A stretch of 25,244 nucleotides of DNA from DATGHS01 sp035307785 (GTDB lineage Bacteria > Planctomycetota > Planctomycetia > Gemmatales > Gemmataceae): positions 1 to 25,244 of the forward strand of contig DATGHS010000333.1 in assembly GCA_035307785.1 (NCBI GenBank), in the 5' to 3' direction. Shown piece by piece: positions 1 to 8,640 of the stretch (the stretch's first letter is position 1; every line of letters begins with the position of its first letter). Both the position numbers and the translations under genes were made by a program. The notes beneath the pieces are model-generated. The model did not search any database and was not told the DNA's origin. It worked only from the letters and a program-made list of their open reading frames with translations.

Positions 1-268
1 TGTTGTTCCCGCCGCCGTTGTGCGTGCTGCTGTTGTGCGAGGCGCCGCCGTTTTTCCCGCTATTGCCGTTGTGGACCGTGCCATTTCCCGAGTTGCCGTT
101 GTGGCCGCTGTTCCCGGTGTTGCTGTGATGAACGGTCGTGCCTCCGCCGCTGTGCCCACTGCCGCCACTGTGTCCACCCCCGCCGCCATGGTGCTGAGCC
201 AGGGCCCCGGCGGCCGTCACGAACAAGCCCACAACACCCGCCAACATCAGTTTCAAAAAGCGCTTCAT
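1..268 (-). CDS. Secreted Gly/Asn/His/Ser-rich protein (partial, C-terminus outside window)
   Basis: This open frame has no stop before the window edge. It begins at an ATG preceded by an AGGGAG ribosome binding site about 6 bases upstream. The first 25 or so residues form a clear Sec signal peptide: MKRFLKLM, then a hydrophobic core, with a likely cleavage site after ALA and before QHH. The mature part is low-complexity and made almost only of Gly, Asn, His, Ser and Thr, with loose repeats such as NGNSGNG and HNGNSGKNGG. I recognise no domain. Such composition suggests an exported, disordered or metal-binding (His-rich) protein, but that is inference. The reading frame is supported by the signal peptide and ribosome binding site. 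The overlapping opposite-strand frames are Arg/Ala-rich shadows. Confidence 0.7.
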   Translation of the reverse strand, partial: MKRFLKLMLAGVVGLFVTAAGALAQHHGGGGGHSGGSGHSGGGTTVHHSNTGNSGHNGNSGNGTVHNGNSGKNGGASHNSSTHNGGGNN

Positions 269-711
269 GGTTTGCTCCCTGGTGAGACTGAAAGCTCTGG
301 CAGCCGGCGATGTTGCCCGAACGAGCATTTGTTTCATCACTGTTGCGGCCGTCCTTATGCCCTGGAAGCGAAGGCACACGGGCAAACCGGACAAAATTGG
401 AAAGATAATTCAAGTTTTCGAATGGAAGGTGCTAAGACGTCACAGACCACTCACCGGCAGCCAGCTTGCGCAACCGCTTCTATGAAAAGCAACGGGCAAA
501 GAGCAATCACACGTTTGTTCGGTTGGCGGCGGCCCAGCCTTCTGCCGTGGCAATGCGATATGGCTATAAACATCCTGAAATAGACCTGCTGACCGAACAA
601 TCATATCTGCGGCGAGGGCCGGTGACCTCGATGCAGCGGCACATCTGATCGCTAAAGCCATGAGATTTCAGAATGAAAGGTTATAGGTTGCAGGCTAAAG
701 CCGGGAAAAGC
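269..711. other. Intergenic region, no gene supported
   Basis: About 440 bases lie upstream of the secreted protein start without a frame that has a credible ribosome binding site, domain or codon pattern. The short open frames here overlap one another on both strands and look random. The stretch next to 268 should hold the promoter of the minus-strand secreted protein gene, but I see no convincing -35/-10 pair. Confidence 0.5.
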
Positions 712-747
712 AATACTCCCGGGGATTGCTTCCCCGGGAGTATTTTT
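712..747. terminator. Strong hairpin terminator, probably for tRNA-Arg
   Basis: A 13-bp perfect stem (712-724 with 732-744, arm AATACTCCCGGGG) encloses a 7-base loop. On the plus strand it runs into TTTTT. On the minus strand it is followed by GCTTTT. The only recognisable gene that would need it is the minus-strand tRNA ending at 834, about 90 bases upstream on that strand. The hairpin may work in both directions. Confidence 0.65.
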
Positions 748-833
748 GTGAAATCTTGTGAATACTGTATCGGTCGCCATTGGCCATTCTGCTTGGCCTT
801 TCCATAACTGCTTAGCTTTTTGCGACCTACAAT

Positions 834-907
<74 letters not shown>

Positions 908-1042
908 AATGCGCATACGTTTTCCGATCAAACGCAGTCCTCAGTATACTGCCCTTCCGGCGGACCTTCAAGCCGCCAGATTTGCATAGGATATGCGAGC
1001 GGGGCGCTGGCTGCGCCCGATTCGGCCCATTGGAGAGACACC

Positions 1043-1828
1043 GTGTTGAATCCCGTTCAGAAATTCCGTCAGCAGCTGGAGTCCGGCCCGGTGCCGCTGG
1101 GACCCATCATCACATTTAGCGATCCGGCGGTGACCGAAGCGCTGGCGAGCAGCGTCGATTTCCTCTGGTACGATCTGGAACACACGGCGCTGGGACTGGA
1201 ATCGCTGCAAGCGCACCTGATTGCCGCGCGAGCCGGCGGCGTGCCGGCGCTGGTGCGCGTGCCCAGCGGGGCGCTGGCGTGGACCAAGCGCGTGCTCGAC
1301 ATTGGCGCGGAGGGCGTGATTCTGCCCCGTGTTTATGATGTGGAAGAAGTGCGCGAGTTCGTTTCCAATTGTCGTTACCCGCCGGAAGGCACGCGCGGCT
1401 TCGGCCCGCACCGGCCATCCAATTACGCCCGTAATTTCAGCCCGGACTACGCGGCGCAGGCAAACCGCGACATTTTCGTCATCGTGCAAATCGAAACGAT
1501 TGAGGCCGTGCAAAAATTGGATGAGATTTTGAAGGTGCCCGGTATCGATTCGATTGTGATCGGACCGATGGATTTATCCGGCTCAATGGGCATGCTAGGT
1601 AAGACCGACCATCCGAAAGTTCAGGAAACGATTCGGCTTGTGTTGCAGCAAACTCGCCAGGCCGGCATCCACGCCGGCATTGGCCTGTGGACCAATCCGG
1701 CGCCGATCAAGCAGGTCATCCAGTGGGGCGCGGACTGGGTGATGTGCGGTGCGGATTACGCGTACATGATCGGCTTCGCGGATCGGATGTATGCCGAGAT
1801 ACGAGGCAAGGGCGAGCGGGGCCAGTAA
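1043..1828 (+). CDS. HpcH/HpaI family aldolase (2-oxo acid aldolase)
   Basis: The product has 261 residues and belongs to the class II, metal-dependent HpcH/HpaI aldolases, which cleave or form hydroxy-keto acids to give pyruvate (or a related keto acid) plus an aldehyde. The active-site pattern of E. coli HpaI is present with a two-residue shift: H47 in DLEHT, R72 in ALVRVPSG, metal ligand E151 in VQIETIEA, and D177 in IGPMDLSGSMG. The start is a GTG preceded by GGAGAG 5 bases upstream; a TTG follows directly and is a weaker alternative. The open frame extends further upstream, but that part is antisense to the tRNA gene and lacks homology. The physiological substrate cannot be told from sequence. 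The gene stands alone and converges on the SMP-30 gene. Confidence 0.9.
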   Translation: MLNPVQKFRQQLESGPVPLGPIITFSDPAVTEALASSVDFLWYDLEHTALGLESLQAHLIAARAGGVPALVRVPSGALAWTKRVLDIGAEGVILPRVYDVEEVREFVSNCRYPPEGTRGFGPHRPSNYARNFSPDYAAQANRDIFVIVQIETIEAVQKLDEILKVPGIDSIVIGPMDLSGSMGMLGKTDHPKVQETIRLVLQQTRQAGIHAGIGLWTNPAPIKQVIQWGADWVMCGADYAYMIGFADRMYAEIRGKGERGQ

Positions 1829-1870
1829 TGGCCCCGGTCAGGCAATCACCGCCATTACTGACCCCGTTTT
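1817..1870 (+). terminator. Hairpin terminator between convergent genes
   Basis: The arms 1817-1832 and 1851-1866 pair over 16 positions with one C-A mismatch and an 18-base loop, followed by TTTTG. The left arm overlaps the aldolase stop codon. It sits in the 49-base gap between the aldolase and the convergent SMP-30 gene, so it probably ends the plus-strand transcript. Confidence 0.55.
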
Positions 1871-1877
1871 GCCAAAG

Positions 1878-3023
1878 TCATGAAATATGCGCGCCCTGCG
1901 CTTCGACATACACCACGTACAGCGACTGGCTCGCGGCCATATACAGCCGGTTGCGCTTCACGCCGCCGAAGCAGACGTTGGCGCAGATTTCCGGCAGCAG
2001 GATCATGCCGATACGGGTGCCGTCCGGGGCGAAGACCTGCACGCCGTCGTAGCCGTCGCCCACCCAGCCGCTGCCAACCCAGATGTTGCCATCGGTGTCG
2101 GCGCGGATGCCGTCGGCGAAGCCGGCGCCTTCGCCGCGCCTCTTGGCCAATTTCGCGCCGGGCTCGGTGGGAAAGCCCTCGAATTTCATCGAGCAATATT
2201 CCTTGCCTTTGCCGAGTTTCTTACCGTCGTCGGTGATATCAAACATCATGATGTTCTTCGGCGCTTCCGGATAATGCGAGGCGCCGGTATCGCAGACGTA
2301 CAGAGTCTTGTAATCCGGCGAGAAACAGATGCCATTCGGTTTGAACATCTGGTCGCGGCCAATGACTTTTTCCATCTTGCCGGTCTTGGCGTCGATCCGG
2401 TAGACGGCTTCCTCAATCTCCAGCTCCGCCTTGTGGCCTTCATAGTTCATCAGGCTGCCGTAACCCGGATCGGTAAACCAGATTGCTCCATCCAGCGGAT
2501 GCACGACAATGTCATTCGGCGCGTTCAGCCGCTTGCCCTGCCACTTGTCGGCCAGCACTGTGGTTTTGCCGTTGTGTTCATAGCGGACCACACGCCGTGC
2601 GCCATGCTCGCAGGAAAGCTGCCGGCCTTCGAAGTCGAAAGTGTTGCCATTGCTGTTGTGGGCCGGTTTGCGGAAGACGCTCACGTGGCCGTCTTCTTCA
2701 AGCCGCCGCATTTGCCGGTCGTTGGGAATGTCGCTCCAGAGCAGGAATTTGCCCATGCCGTCCCAGGCCGGCCCTTCAGCCCAGAGCATGCCGGTGTAAA
2801 GGCGCTGGATCGCCGTGTTGCCAATCACGTATTTCTTGAAGCGCTTGTCGAGCGTGATGATGTCGGCATCGGGGTAGCGCACCGGCTCCTTGCCCGACCA
2901 GTCGCGCTTGGTGTCGGCTACAAGCGAGGGCGCGAGCAGGATGCCCGCCGCAGCCGAGGCAGCGCCGGTGAGCAACGTACGGCGATCGAGAAGAGGAGAC
3001 GGCGATTTCGCTGATTCATTCAT
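1878..3023 (-). CDS. SMP-30/gluconolactonase-like hydrolase, Tat-exported
   Basis: The product has 381 residues. It starts at MNESAKSPS, giving a twin-arginine signal (RR at 14-15, LLTGAASAAAGILLAPSLVA) ahead of the mature enzyme, so export by Tat is likely; the open frame extends 35 codons further but that would bury the signal. The mature part is a six-bladed propeller of the SMP-30/gluconolactonase/LRE family. The family metal ligands are visible: E83 in WAEGPAWD, N170 in NAPNDIVVH, a further Asn (N230) in FKPNGICFS, and D304 in GFADGIRAD. Members hydrolyse sugar lactones such as gluconolactone, but many planctomycete paralogs have unknown substrates. It is followed by the aldolase in convergent orientation and preceded by an unrelated small gene 59 bases upstream. 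Confidence 0.88.
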   Translation of the reverse strand: MNESAKSPSPLLDRRTLLTGAASAAAGILLAPSLVADTKRDWSGKEPVRYPDADIITLDKRFKKYVIGNTAIQRLYTGMLWAEGPAWDGMGKFLLWSDIPNDRQMRRLEEDGHVSVFRKPAHNSNGNTFDFEGRQLSCEHGARRVVRYEHNGKTTVLADKWQGKRLNAPNDIVVHPLDGAIWFTDPGYGSLMNYEGHKAELEIEEAVYRIDAKTGKMEKVIGRDQMFKPNGICFSPDYKTLYVCDTGASHYPEAPKNIMMFDITDDGKKLGKGKEYCSMKFEGFPTEPGAKLAKRRGEGAGFADGIRADTDGNIWVGSGWVGDGYDGVQVFAPDGTRIGMILLPEICANVCFGGVKRNRLYMAASQSLYVVYVEAQGAHIS

Positions 3024-3082
3024 GGTGAGAGCACTCCGGGGAGGGGTAGATGGATCAGCGAAAATGATATGCGGCTTGCGGG

Positions 3083-3643
3083 TTAGCGGGTAGCTCGCTT
3101 CCAGCAACCGTGAAACAAGAATTGCCATTCAACTTGCTGAATGCGTTGGCAATAGGTTTCGAGCGAGTTCTTCTTGCCGATAGCTGCCGCGCAAAGATCG
3201 ACGAAGGCAAGAGCGCTTGCCACTCTGTTCCGCCCTGGAGTTCCGCCGTCGTCCGTTTGTTGCAGCGCTTTCGACATTTCGCTCTGGACTAAATCGAAAA
3301 CAGGATGTTCGCCGGTACGCCGAAACCAATACTTCGCATTGTCGTAGTCACCCTCGCGACGGTGCATGATGCCGTGCCAATAGCTGCCTTCCGGCCTGTC
3401 GATGTCTTGCACGATTTGGTGCGCTTCGTCGAGATAGTCGTGCCAAAGCCACAGCGCTCCGATACAGCAGCGCGCCATGTCCGCGTCGCGGGTGCCTTCG
3501 GGAAACAGCAATTCGACAGAGAGCGCCTGGAGCTTGGGATTGACCGCGAGGTTCGGAGTTCCAGGCCCAAGTTCGGGCAGGCGTTCGGGGGTCAGCAGAT
3601 CCGCGGCGATCGGGCCGTATATAGACGGATTGAAGTCAATCAT
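3083..3643 (-). CDS. Conserved hypothetical protein
   Basis: The product has 186 residues from the ATG at MIDFNPSIYG; an in-frame start 14 codons upstream would run into the hairpin region and is less likely. I do not recognise a named domain. It is soluble, mostly helical and rich in Trp and Tyr, with a striking block at residues 87-106, SYWHGIMHRREGDYDNAKYW, followed by FRRTGEHP. Similar SYWHGIMHRREGD blocks are, to my memory, a hallmark of a family found in Planctomycetes, Acidobacteria and Verrucomicrobia. The GDYDNAKYWFRR segment resembles one TPR-like helix pair. No signal peptide or membrane segment is visible. Function is unknown, and it may be transcribed on its own because a long inverted repeat separates it from the AsmA gene upstream. 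Confidence 0.75.
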   Translation of the reverse strand: MIDFNPSIYGPIAADLLTPERLPELGPGTPNLAVNPKLQALSVELLFPEGTRDADMARCCIGALWLWHDYLDEAHQIVQDIDRPEGSYWHGIMHRREGDYDNAKYWFRRTGEHPVFDLVQSEMSKALQQTDDGGTPGRNRVASALAFVDLCAAAIGKKNSLETYCQRIQQVEWQFLFHGCWKRATR

Positions 3644-3670
3644 GGTGAAATCTAAGATGCAATTTGCTAG

Positions 3671-3731
3671 GTCAGAGCCGCGCACGAAGTAAGCGGTTGA
3701 ACGCGCCGCTTACTTCGTGCGCGGCTCTGAC
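3671..3731. repeat. 26-bp perfect inverted repeat (long hairpin)
   Basis: Arms 3671-3696 and 3706-3731 are perfect reverse complements over 26 bp around a 9-base loop. The hairpin starts 5 bases after the AsmA stop codon and ends 27 bases before the start of the small conserved gene. It has no T-tract on either side, so it is not a classic intrinsic terminator. The arm contains AGAGCCGCGCACGAAGTAAG, related to a hairpin after the phosphatase gene and a solo copy after the oxidoreductase gene (see findings). Confidence 0.8.
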
Positions 3732-3736
3732 TGGCG

Positions 3737-6700
3737 CTATTTCTTCGGAAAGAGATTTTGCAACTCCTCGCCAATGCCTTTCTTGATCTCATCCCTGATT
3801 GTATTCCCGGCAGCATTGCGGATCATCGTGGCGATCTGCTGTTCAAAGGCTTTCTGGTCCACTTGCGGCTGCGAGAGCGTGCCCTTGATCGGGACGCGCA
3901 GCGGCTGTTTCGCCAGCGAATCTCTTGCCGGGCCGGCCGGCAGCCACTTCGGTGGCACGGTCATGTCCACCATCAAGTCGAGGGTATCGTCGAAGCCTAC
4001 CGAGCCGCTGGTGCGGATCATCATATCGGGGAAGTACAGTTCCATCTTGTCGTGGTAGATGCGGCCCTTGGTCACACGGAAATTCACCACTGCTTCCTTT
4101 TGCAATGCCACCGAGGATTTGTTGCGGGTCAAGAGCGCCAACACGCGGATCATCGGGCCACCTTGGATGGTCACCGAGTGCATGGTGATGCGGCCGGACG
4201 CTTCCATCTTTTCGACGGCCATCAGGGGCATGCGGCTGCCGTCGTCCACCACCATCGAAACTTCGCCGTTGATATCCTCCGCGCGCGCCAGGGCCGGGGA
4301 GATGTAGCTCAGCAACTCGTCGCCCATCTGTTGCGTGAGTTTCGCGTGGTCGAGTTCGGTGCCTTTGCTGAATGACAAGACTGTCGGACTCAGCTTTAGC
4401 CGGGGCACCATCGTCAGCTTGCCTTGGTTCAGCGTGGTGTATACCGGCGGAGCGGTGACTTCGCCGTTCTTCATGTGCATTTCGACCACGGCGGGGCCGG
4501 CGACTGCGCCGAACGCTTGCAGGCTCTGCCAACCGAGGTTCATGTCTCCACTTAGCTGATTCGGGAAGGAAGCAAGCGGCCCCTGAATGTGGAATGGCGT
4601 GGAGCCGCGACCCGTGGCGGTCGCGGTCTTGCTGATGTTCGATTGCAACAATGGTTGGAAAGTGACATCGTCGTAATCGAGCTTGCCGGACAGGTCGATG
4701 ACCGGCTTGCCGGTTACTTGCTGAATTTGGCCCTGGCCATTGGCTTGTGCGGAAGGGCTGTCGATGCGCAGTTTATCCAATGTCAAATTATCGCTCTGGG
4801 GATCATACTTGCCGCTTGCTGAGACCGTGACTTTGGATTCCTTCCAATAAGGGCTCGTGATCGGGCCGATGACCGGGTTCAGCGTCACGAGTTCGATGGC
4901 CAGCGAACTTTCCCCTTGTTCGGCCTTGCAACTAATGCTGCCCGAGAATGCGCCGGCCATGTTGCCGGCGTCTTTGGGATCCACCAGCCAGCGCTCGAGC
5001 CGGGCGAGCTCGCCCTGAATGGTTCCCTGACCATTCACGAGCGGTTTGCCGTTTGCATCGAAGCCAACGTCAAGCGACGTGAATTTCGCGGAAAGAGTGT
5101 TGGCGGAGAGCTGAGTAGCACCCAGGTGAATGGAGCCGGTCTTGTTGTCGCGCGAACCGGTGGTCGTTAGTACAAAGGTCGGCTCGACGACCTTGGCAAA
5201 GGCGCCGTTGAGCCCGAAGTTCTGGTAATTGGCGATCACATCCCGAAAGGCGATGCTTTCCGGCGTGAATTTCACCTGGCCGCTGAGTTCGCCCGCACCA
5301 ATCAATGGCAGTGCAGCCAACTGTTGCAGCCACGGCCCGGCGCGATTGCGCCAGCGGGACAGTTCGCCGTAGAGCCGAACTTTGGCGCCAAACGACGGCC
5401 TGCCGAGCAGGTCCGTCGCCGCCTCGGTGCTTTGCATCCACAGCCAGTCTTGCCCTGCTTGCAGTGTACCCGACGCAGCGGGAATGTTGATCTTCTCGCC
5501 TGGCTGCACGATGGCAATGTATTTCAGCGACACCTCCGGCTCCTGCCATCGTTGGCCGCCGGGGCCTGTAAGATTCAGGGCATGAATGTTCGCGTTGCCT
5601 TCAATTTGATATTTATCTTGCGGCTGCGGCGTGATCGAAAGCGTGGCGGTACCCTGGCCATCGAGGCCGAAGGAGCCGAGATCGATGAAGCGCGAAAGCT
5701 GTTGCCGCAATTTGGTCAGATCGTACGTCGCTGTTGCCTGAAAGCGCTCGGCAGCGCGCGTCACGTCGATCTTCAAGAATTCGGAATCGCAGTGCAGCCG
5801 GTCGATTACCGGTAGTTGATTCGCCACAGTCCGGGCGGCGACATCGACAATGAGCGGCTGCTGCCAGCTCAGTACCTGGCCGTTTTGGCGGGCTTGGAGA
5901 TCGGAGGTTTCGATCTTCCCCTGCCAGGTCACGTCGGTGCCGTTGGCCTGGCTGGTCAGGTTCGCTTGCAGGCGACCCGAAGTGATTTGCAAGTCCTTAT
6001 GCAAGTGCAGCGTGTTCGGCAACACGCGGGCGACTTGAGCGAGATCGACGTCGGCGGAAATTGTGGCCCCGGCCTGATTCAGCCAGGTCCAATAATTCTT
6101 CGCCGGATCGAACGAGCCTTGCACGACAAGATGGCCGGCGTCGGTTGTGATTTCCAGTTTCTGCGCCTGAACGATGCCGTTCGTCACCGACAACGAGAAA
6201 GGTGCGTCGAGTTTGCGCAATTGAACCACGTCGGCAATTCGGGCAGTGTCTGCGACTTCAAATTGTTGTGCTTGAATTCGGCCATTCACCGACATCTGTT
6301 CGGCGGAGTCCGCTTGCACATCCAGGTTTCCACTCAGGAGACCGAATAGATGAAGCGCTGGCTCAAAGCGCCGGACGAACGGCTCGGCCAGATCAAGCGG
6401 GAATTGTTGCGCTACGATCTTGCCGTTCATCGTGGGCATATTGCCTGTGGCAGAAAGACCGATCTTCAAATCGGCAGAAAGGTTTCCAACTTGGCTGGTT
6501 TCCATCTTCGCGCTTTCAGCCAGAATTTGCATTGGCGCTCCGGCGTCACGGGTGACGTGAACGGTCCCTTGCACCTTCGCGAGTTTCCATTGCCGCTGAG
6601 TGTCGGCGTCATTTATCTCGATGGTGCCGTCGCGCACAATTACATGGAGGTCAAGCGGTCGGCCGGAGCTGGGGCCGGAGATCAGTGGTTCCAGCACGGT

Positions 6701-7096
6701 TTCCAGATTCGTCGTATCCTTTTGGCATACGACGTGGACCGAGGGCTGATCGACCGTCCACTCGCCCAGGTCGCGCCTGTTGCACATCAACGCGAAAAGA
6801 CTCTTTGCTCCGGAAATCTGAGGTATTTCGGCGACGGAGTTTCCCTGCTCATCGCGGATTACCACGTCGCGCAAGTCCACGGGCCAAAGCCAGCCCAGCG
6901 AGGCGTGGCCGACTTGCACGCTGCCGCGTAAGCCGGGTGCATTCTTGGAGAGCGCCCAATTCAGCATGCCACTGGCCGCAACGATCTCGGGCAGAAAGAA
7001 AACGAAGCTGGCGAAAGCGGCAAAGATAAGGAAGCGCCGAAGTTTCCGCCAGCGCCGCGGCGGGGCAAGCTGGGAAGACGGGTTAATCGCGGCCAT
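3737..7096 (-). CDS. Large AsmA-like protein, inner-membrane anchored
   Basis: The product has 1119 residues. An N-terminal basic stretch (PPRRWRKLRR) precedes one membrane segment at about residues 22-40. The rest is a long, low-complexity beta-rich region with repeating short strands, and a C-terminal part at about 900-1090 that matches the AsmA-like C-terminal region: ASGRITMHSVTIQGGPM, then a VTKGRIYHDKMELYFP segment, then GTLSQPQVDQ. AsmA/TamB/YhdP-type proteins bridge the periplasm as hydrophobic grooves and are linked to outer-membrane lipid transport and homeostasis. Its size and topology fit that role, but the substrate is inferred. The ATG is preceded by AGGAT about 10 bases upstream. 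It is divergent from the Ser/Thr kinase gene. Confidence 0.8.
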   Translation of the reverse strand: MAAINPSSQLAPPRRWRKLRRFLIFAAFASFVFFLPEIVAASGMLNWALSKNAPGLRGSVQVGHASLGWLWPVDLRDVVIRDEQGNSVAEIPQISGAKSLFALMCNRRDLGEWTVDQPSVHVVCQKDTTNLETVLEPLISGPSSGRPLDLHVIVRDGTIEINDADTQRQWKLAKVQGTVHVTRDAGAPMQILAESAKMETSQVGNLSADLKIGLSATGNMPTMNGKIVAQQFPLDLAEPFVRRFEPALHLFGLLSGNLDVQADSAEQMSVNGRIQAQQFEVADTARIADVVQLRKLDAPFSLSVTNGIVQAQKLEITTDAGHLVVQGSFDPAKNYWTWLNQAGATISADVDLAQVARVLPNTLHLHKDLQITSGRLQANLTSQANGTDVTWQGKIETSDLQARQNGQVLSWQQPLIVDVAARTVANQLPVIDRLHCDSEFLKIDVTRAAERFQATATYDLTKLRQQLSRFIDLGSFGLDGQGTATLSITPQPQDKYQIEGNANIHALNLTGPGGQRWQEPEVSLKYIAIVQPGEKINIPAASGTLQAGQDWLWMQSTEAATDLLGRPSFGAKVRLYGELSRWRNRAGPWLQQLAALPLIGAGELSGQVKFTPESIAFRDVIANYQNFGLNGAFAKVVEPTFVLTTTGSRDNKTGSIHLGATQLSANTLSAKFTSLDVGFDANGKPLVNGQGTIQGELARLERWLVDPKDAGNMAGAFSGSISCKAEQGESSLAIELVTLNPVIGPITSPYWKESKVTVSASGKYDPQSDNLTLDKLRIDSPSAQANGQGQIQQVTGKPVIDLSGKLDYDDVTFQPLLQSNISKTATATGRGSTPFHIQGPLASFPNQLSGDMNLGWQSLQAFGAVAGPAVVEMHMKNGEVTAPPVYTTLNQGKLTMVPRLKLSPTVLSFSKGTELDHAKLTQQMGDELLSYISPALARAEDINGEVSMVVDDGSRMPLMAVEKMEASGRITMHSVTIQGGPMIRVLALLTRNKSSVALQKEAVVNFRVTKGRIYHDKMELYFPDMMIRTSGSVGFDDTLDLMVDMTVPPKWLPAGPARDSLAKQPLRVPIKGTLSQPQVDQKAFEQQIATMIRNAAGNTIRDEIKKGIGEELQNLFPKK

Positions 7097-7171
7097 GAGC
7101 AGCCATCCTGGAAGAAGGGGGAATTCCTTAATTTGAAGATCGGCAATCAGACGGGCGCGAAATCAAGGCGA

Positions 7172-7200
7172 ATCTGACTTCATCTTGGTCCGACTGTCAA
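7172..7200 (-). promoter_or_regulatory. Candidate sigma-70-type promoter for the AsmA-like gene
   Basis: On the minus strand a consensus -35 box TTGACA (7200-7195) is followed after exactly 17 bases by TCAGAT (7177-7172), a weak -10. Transcription would begin near 7165, giving a leader of about 70 bases before the ATG at 7096. Only the -35 is strong. Confidence 0.35.
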
Positions 7201-7325
7201 GCGCGGATGGCTTTTGGGGAGACATTTCCGGCCTCCTGGCCGCGGAAAATATGCTAAGAATCCTTAGCCGCCCTGGAGGGACGGTACGTTTTCACGCCCG
7301 GGCTGGAATGCCGCAGGAATCCGCC

Positions 7326-8624
7326 ATGCCATCGCCGTCCAATATCCTGGAATTCCTCGATCTGACGCTTCGCAGCGACTTATTGGAACGGCGCTCGCTC
7401 GACACCTATTTGACCAAACTGGCCAATGAACAGGAACAGCCGAACACGGCCAAACAGCTCGCCCAGGCCATGGTGCGCGACGGCGTTTTAACGGCGCTCC
7501 AGGCCGGGTTACTGCTAAAGGGCAAATGGCGCAATTTCATTATCAACGGCAAGTTTAAGTTGCTCGAACACCTGGGTACGGGCGGCATGGGCAGCGTATA
7601 TCTGTGCGAACACGTGTTGATGCGCCGCCGTGTGGCGCTGAAGGTGCTGCCCAACGACAAGGTGAGCGACCCGATGTTGCTGGACCGCTTCTACCGCGAA
7701 GCGCGGGCGGTGGCGGCACTCGATCATCACAACATTGTCCGTGCCCACGATATTGATTGCGACGGCGATCTGCATTTCATGGTTCTGGAATACGTAGACG
7801 GCTCCAGCCTGCAAACCATCATCGATCGCTTTGGGCCGATGAGCATTGCCCGGGCGGTGAATTGCATTCGCCAGACTGCCGACGGTTTGCAGCATGCTCA
7901 CGAAGCGGGGCTCGTACACCGCGACATCAAGCCCGGTAATCTGTTGGTGGACCGTTGCGGCATCGTCAAGATTCTGGATTTGGGCCTGGCCCGCTTCTTT
8001 GGCGATGAGGCCGGGCCGGTGACGCGCCAATACGAACTCGACAACGTGGTTGGCACGGCGGACTATCTGGCCCCCGAACAGGCCGTGGCCGATGGCTGCG
8101 TGGACATTCGCGGCGACATTTACAGCCTGGGCGTGACGTTTTATTTCTTGCTGACGGGCCGCAGCCCATACCAGGACGGGTCGGTTTCACAGAAGTTGAT
8201 GTTTCACCAGCTGAGCGCGCCCACGCCGATCACCGAATATCGCCGCGATGTGCCGCGCCGGCTGGCCGTCGTCATCGAAAAGATGCTTGCCAAGGATCCG
8301 GAGCAGCGCTTTCAGACGCCCGCCGAACTGGCCGACGCGCTGGCCCCGTGGGACGAAGGACCGCAAGCGCCGGGCGAGGAAGAGATGCCCCGGCTTAGCC
8401 CCGCCGCCCGCAGCAGCCAATCGACCAATACTTTGCCCCAGATGCCGACGATGCGAATCAACGCGCCGGTAAAATCAGAGGCTGCTCCATTCTGGGTGCA
8501 CTGGCGGGAGCGTTTGCAGGGCTTGTCCCGGCGCAATCCACGTGTGCAAGCCGTGTTAATGATCGGCATTGTTACCGTTGCCGCGATCTGCGGGGCGGCC
8601 GCGGCGGTGCTGGCGGCACATTGA
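7326..8624 (+). CDS. Membrane-anchored Ser/Thr protein kinase (Hanks type)
   Basis: The product has 432 residues. The start chosen is MPSPSNILEF, with AGGA 8 bases upstream; in-frame starts up to 47 codons earlier lack support. Residues 1-70 form the helical N-terminal region typical of planctomycete kinases (ending GLLLKGKWRNFIING). The kinase domain spans about 77-340, with a glycine loop GTGGMG (84-89), K106 in VALKVLP, E125 in the C helix, catalytic HRDIKPGNLL (D200, N205), DLG (D218, in place of DFG), APE (249-251) and a DIYSLGVTFYFLLTG helix. A Pro/Ser-rich linker leads to one membrane helix at about 407-429 and almost no extracytoplasmic part, so it has no sensor domain outside the cell. 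Catalytic residues are complete, so it should be active; its targets are unknown. It converges on the hydrolase-like gene with a 16-base gap. Confidence 0.93.
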   Translation: MPSPSNILEFLDLTLRSDLLERRSLDTYLTKLANEQEQPNTAKQLAQAMVRDGVLTALQAGLLLKGKWRNFIINGKFKLLEHLGTGGMGSVYLCEHVLMRRRVALKVLPNDKVSDPMLLDRFYREARAVAALDHHNIVRAHDIDCDGDLHFMVLEYVDGSSLQTIIDRFGPMSIARAVNCIRQTADGLQHAHEAGLVHRDIKPGNLLVDRCGIVKILDLGLARFFGDEAGPVTRQYELDNVVGTADYLAPEQAVADGCVDIRGDIYSLGVTFYFLLTGRSPYQDGSVSQKLMFHQLSAPTPITEYRRDVPRRLAVVIEKMLAKDPEQRFQTPAELADALAPWDEGPQAPGEEEMPRLSPAARSSQSTNTLPQMPTMRINAPVKSEAAPFWVHWRERLQGLSRRNPRVQAVLMIGIVTVAAICGAAAAVLAAH

Positions 8625-8640
8625 AATGCATCAAGCGGCG

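Noticed and set aside
1887..3014. Long plus-strand frame of 375 codons opposite the SMP-30 gene
   Set aside because: It mirrors the SMP-30 gene, has no ribosome binding site and its translation resembles no family; the minus strand carries the metal-ligand motifs and Tat signal.
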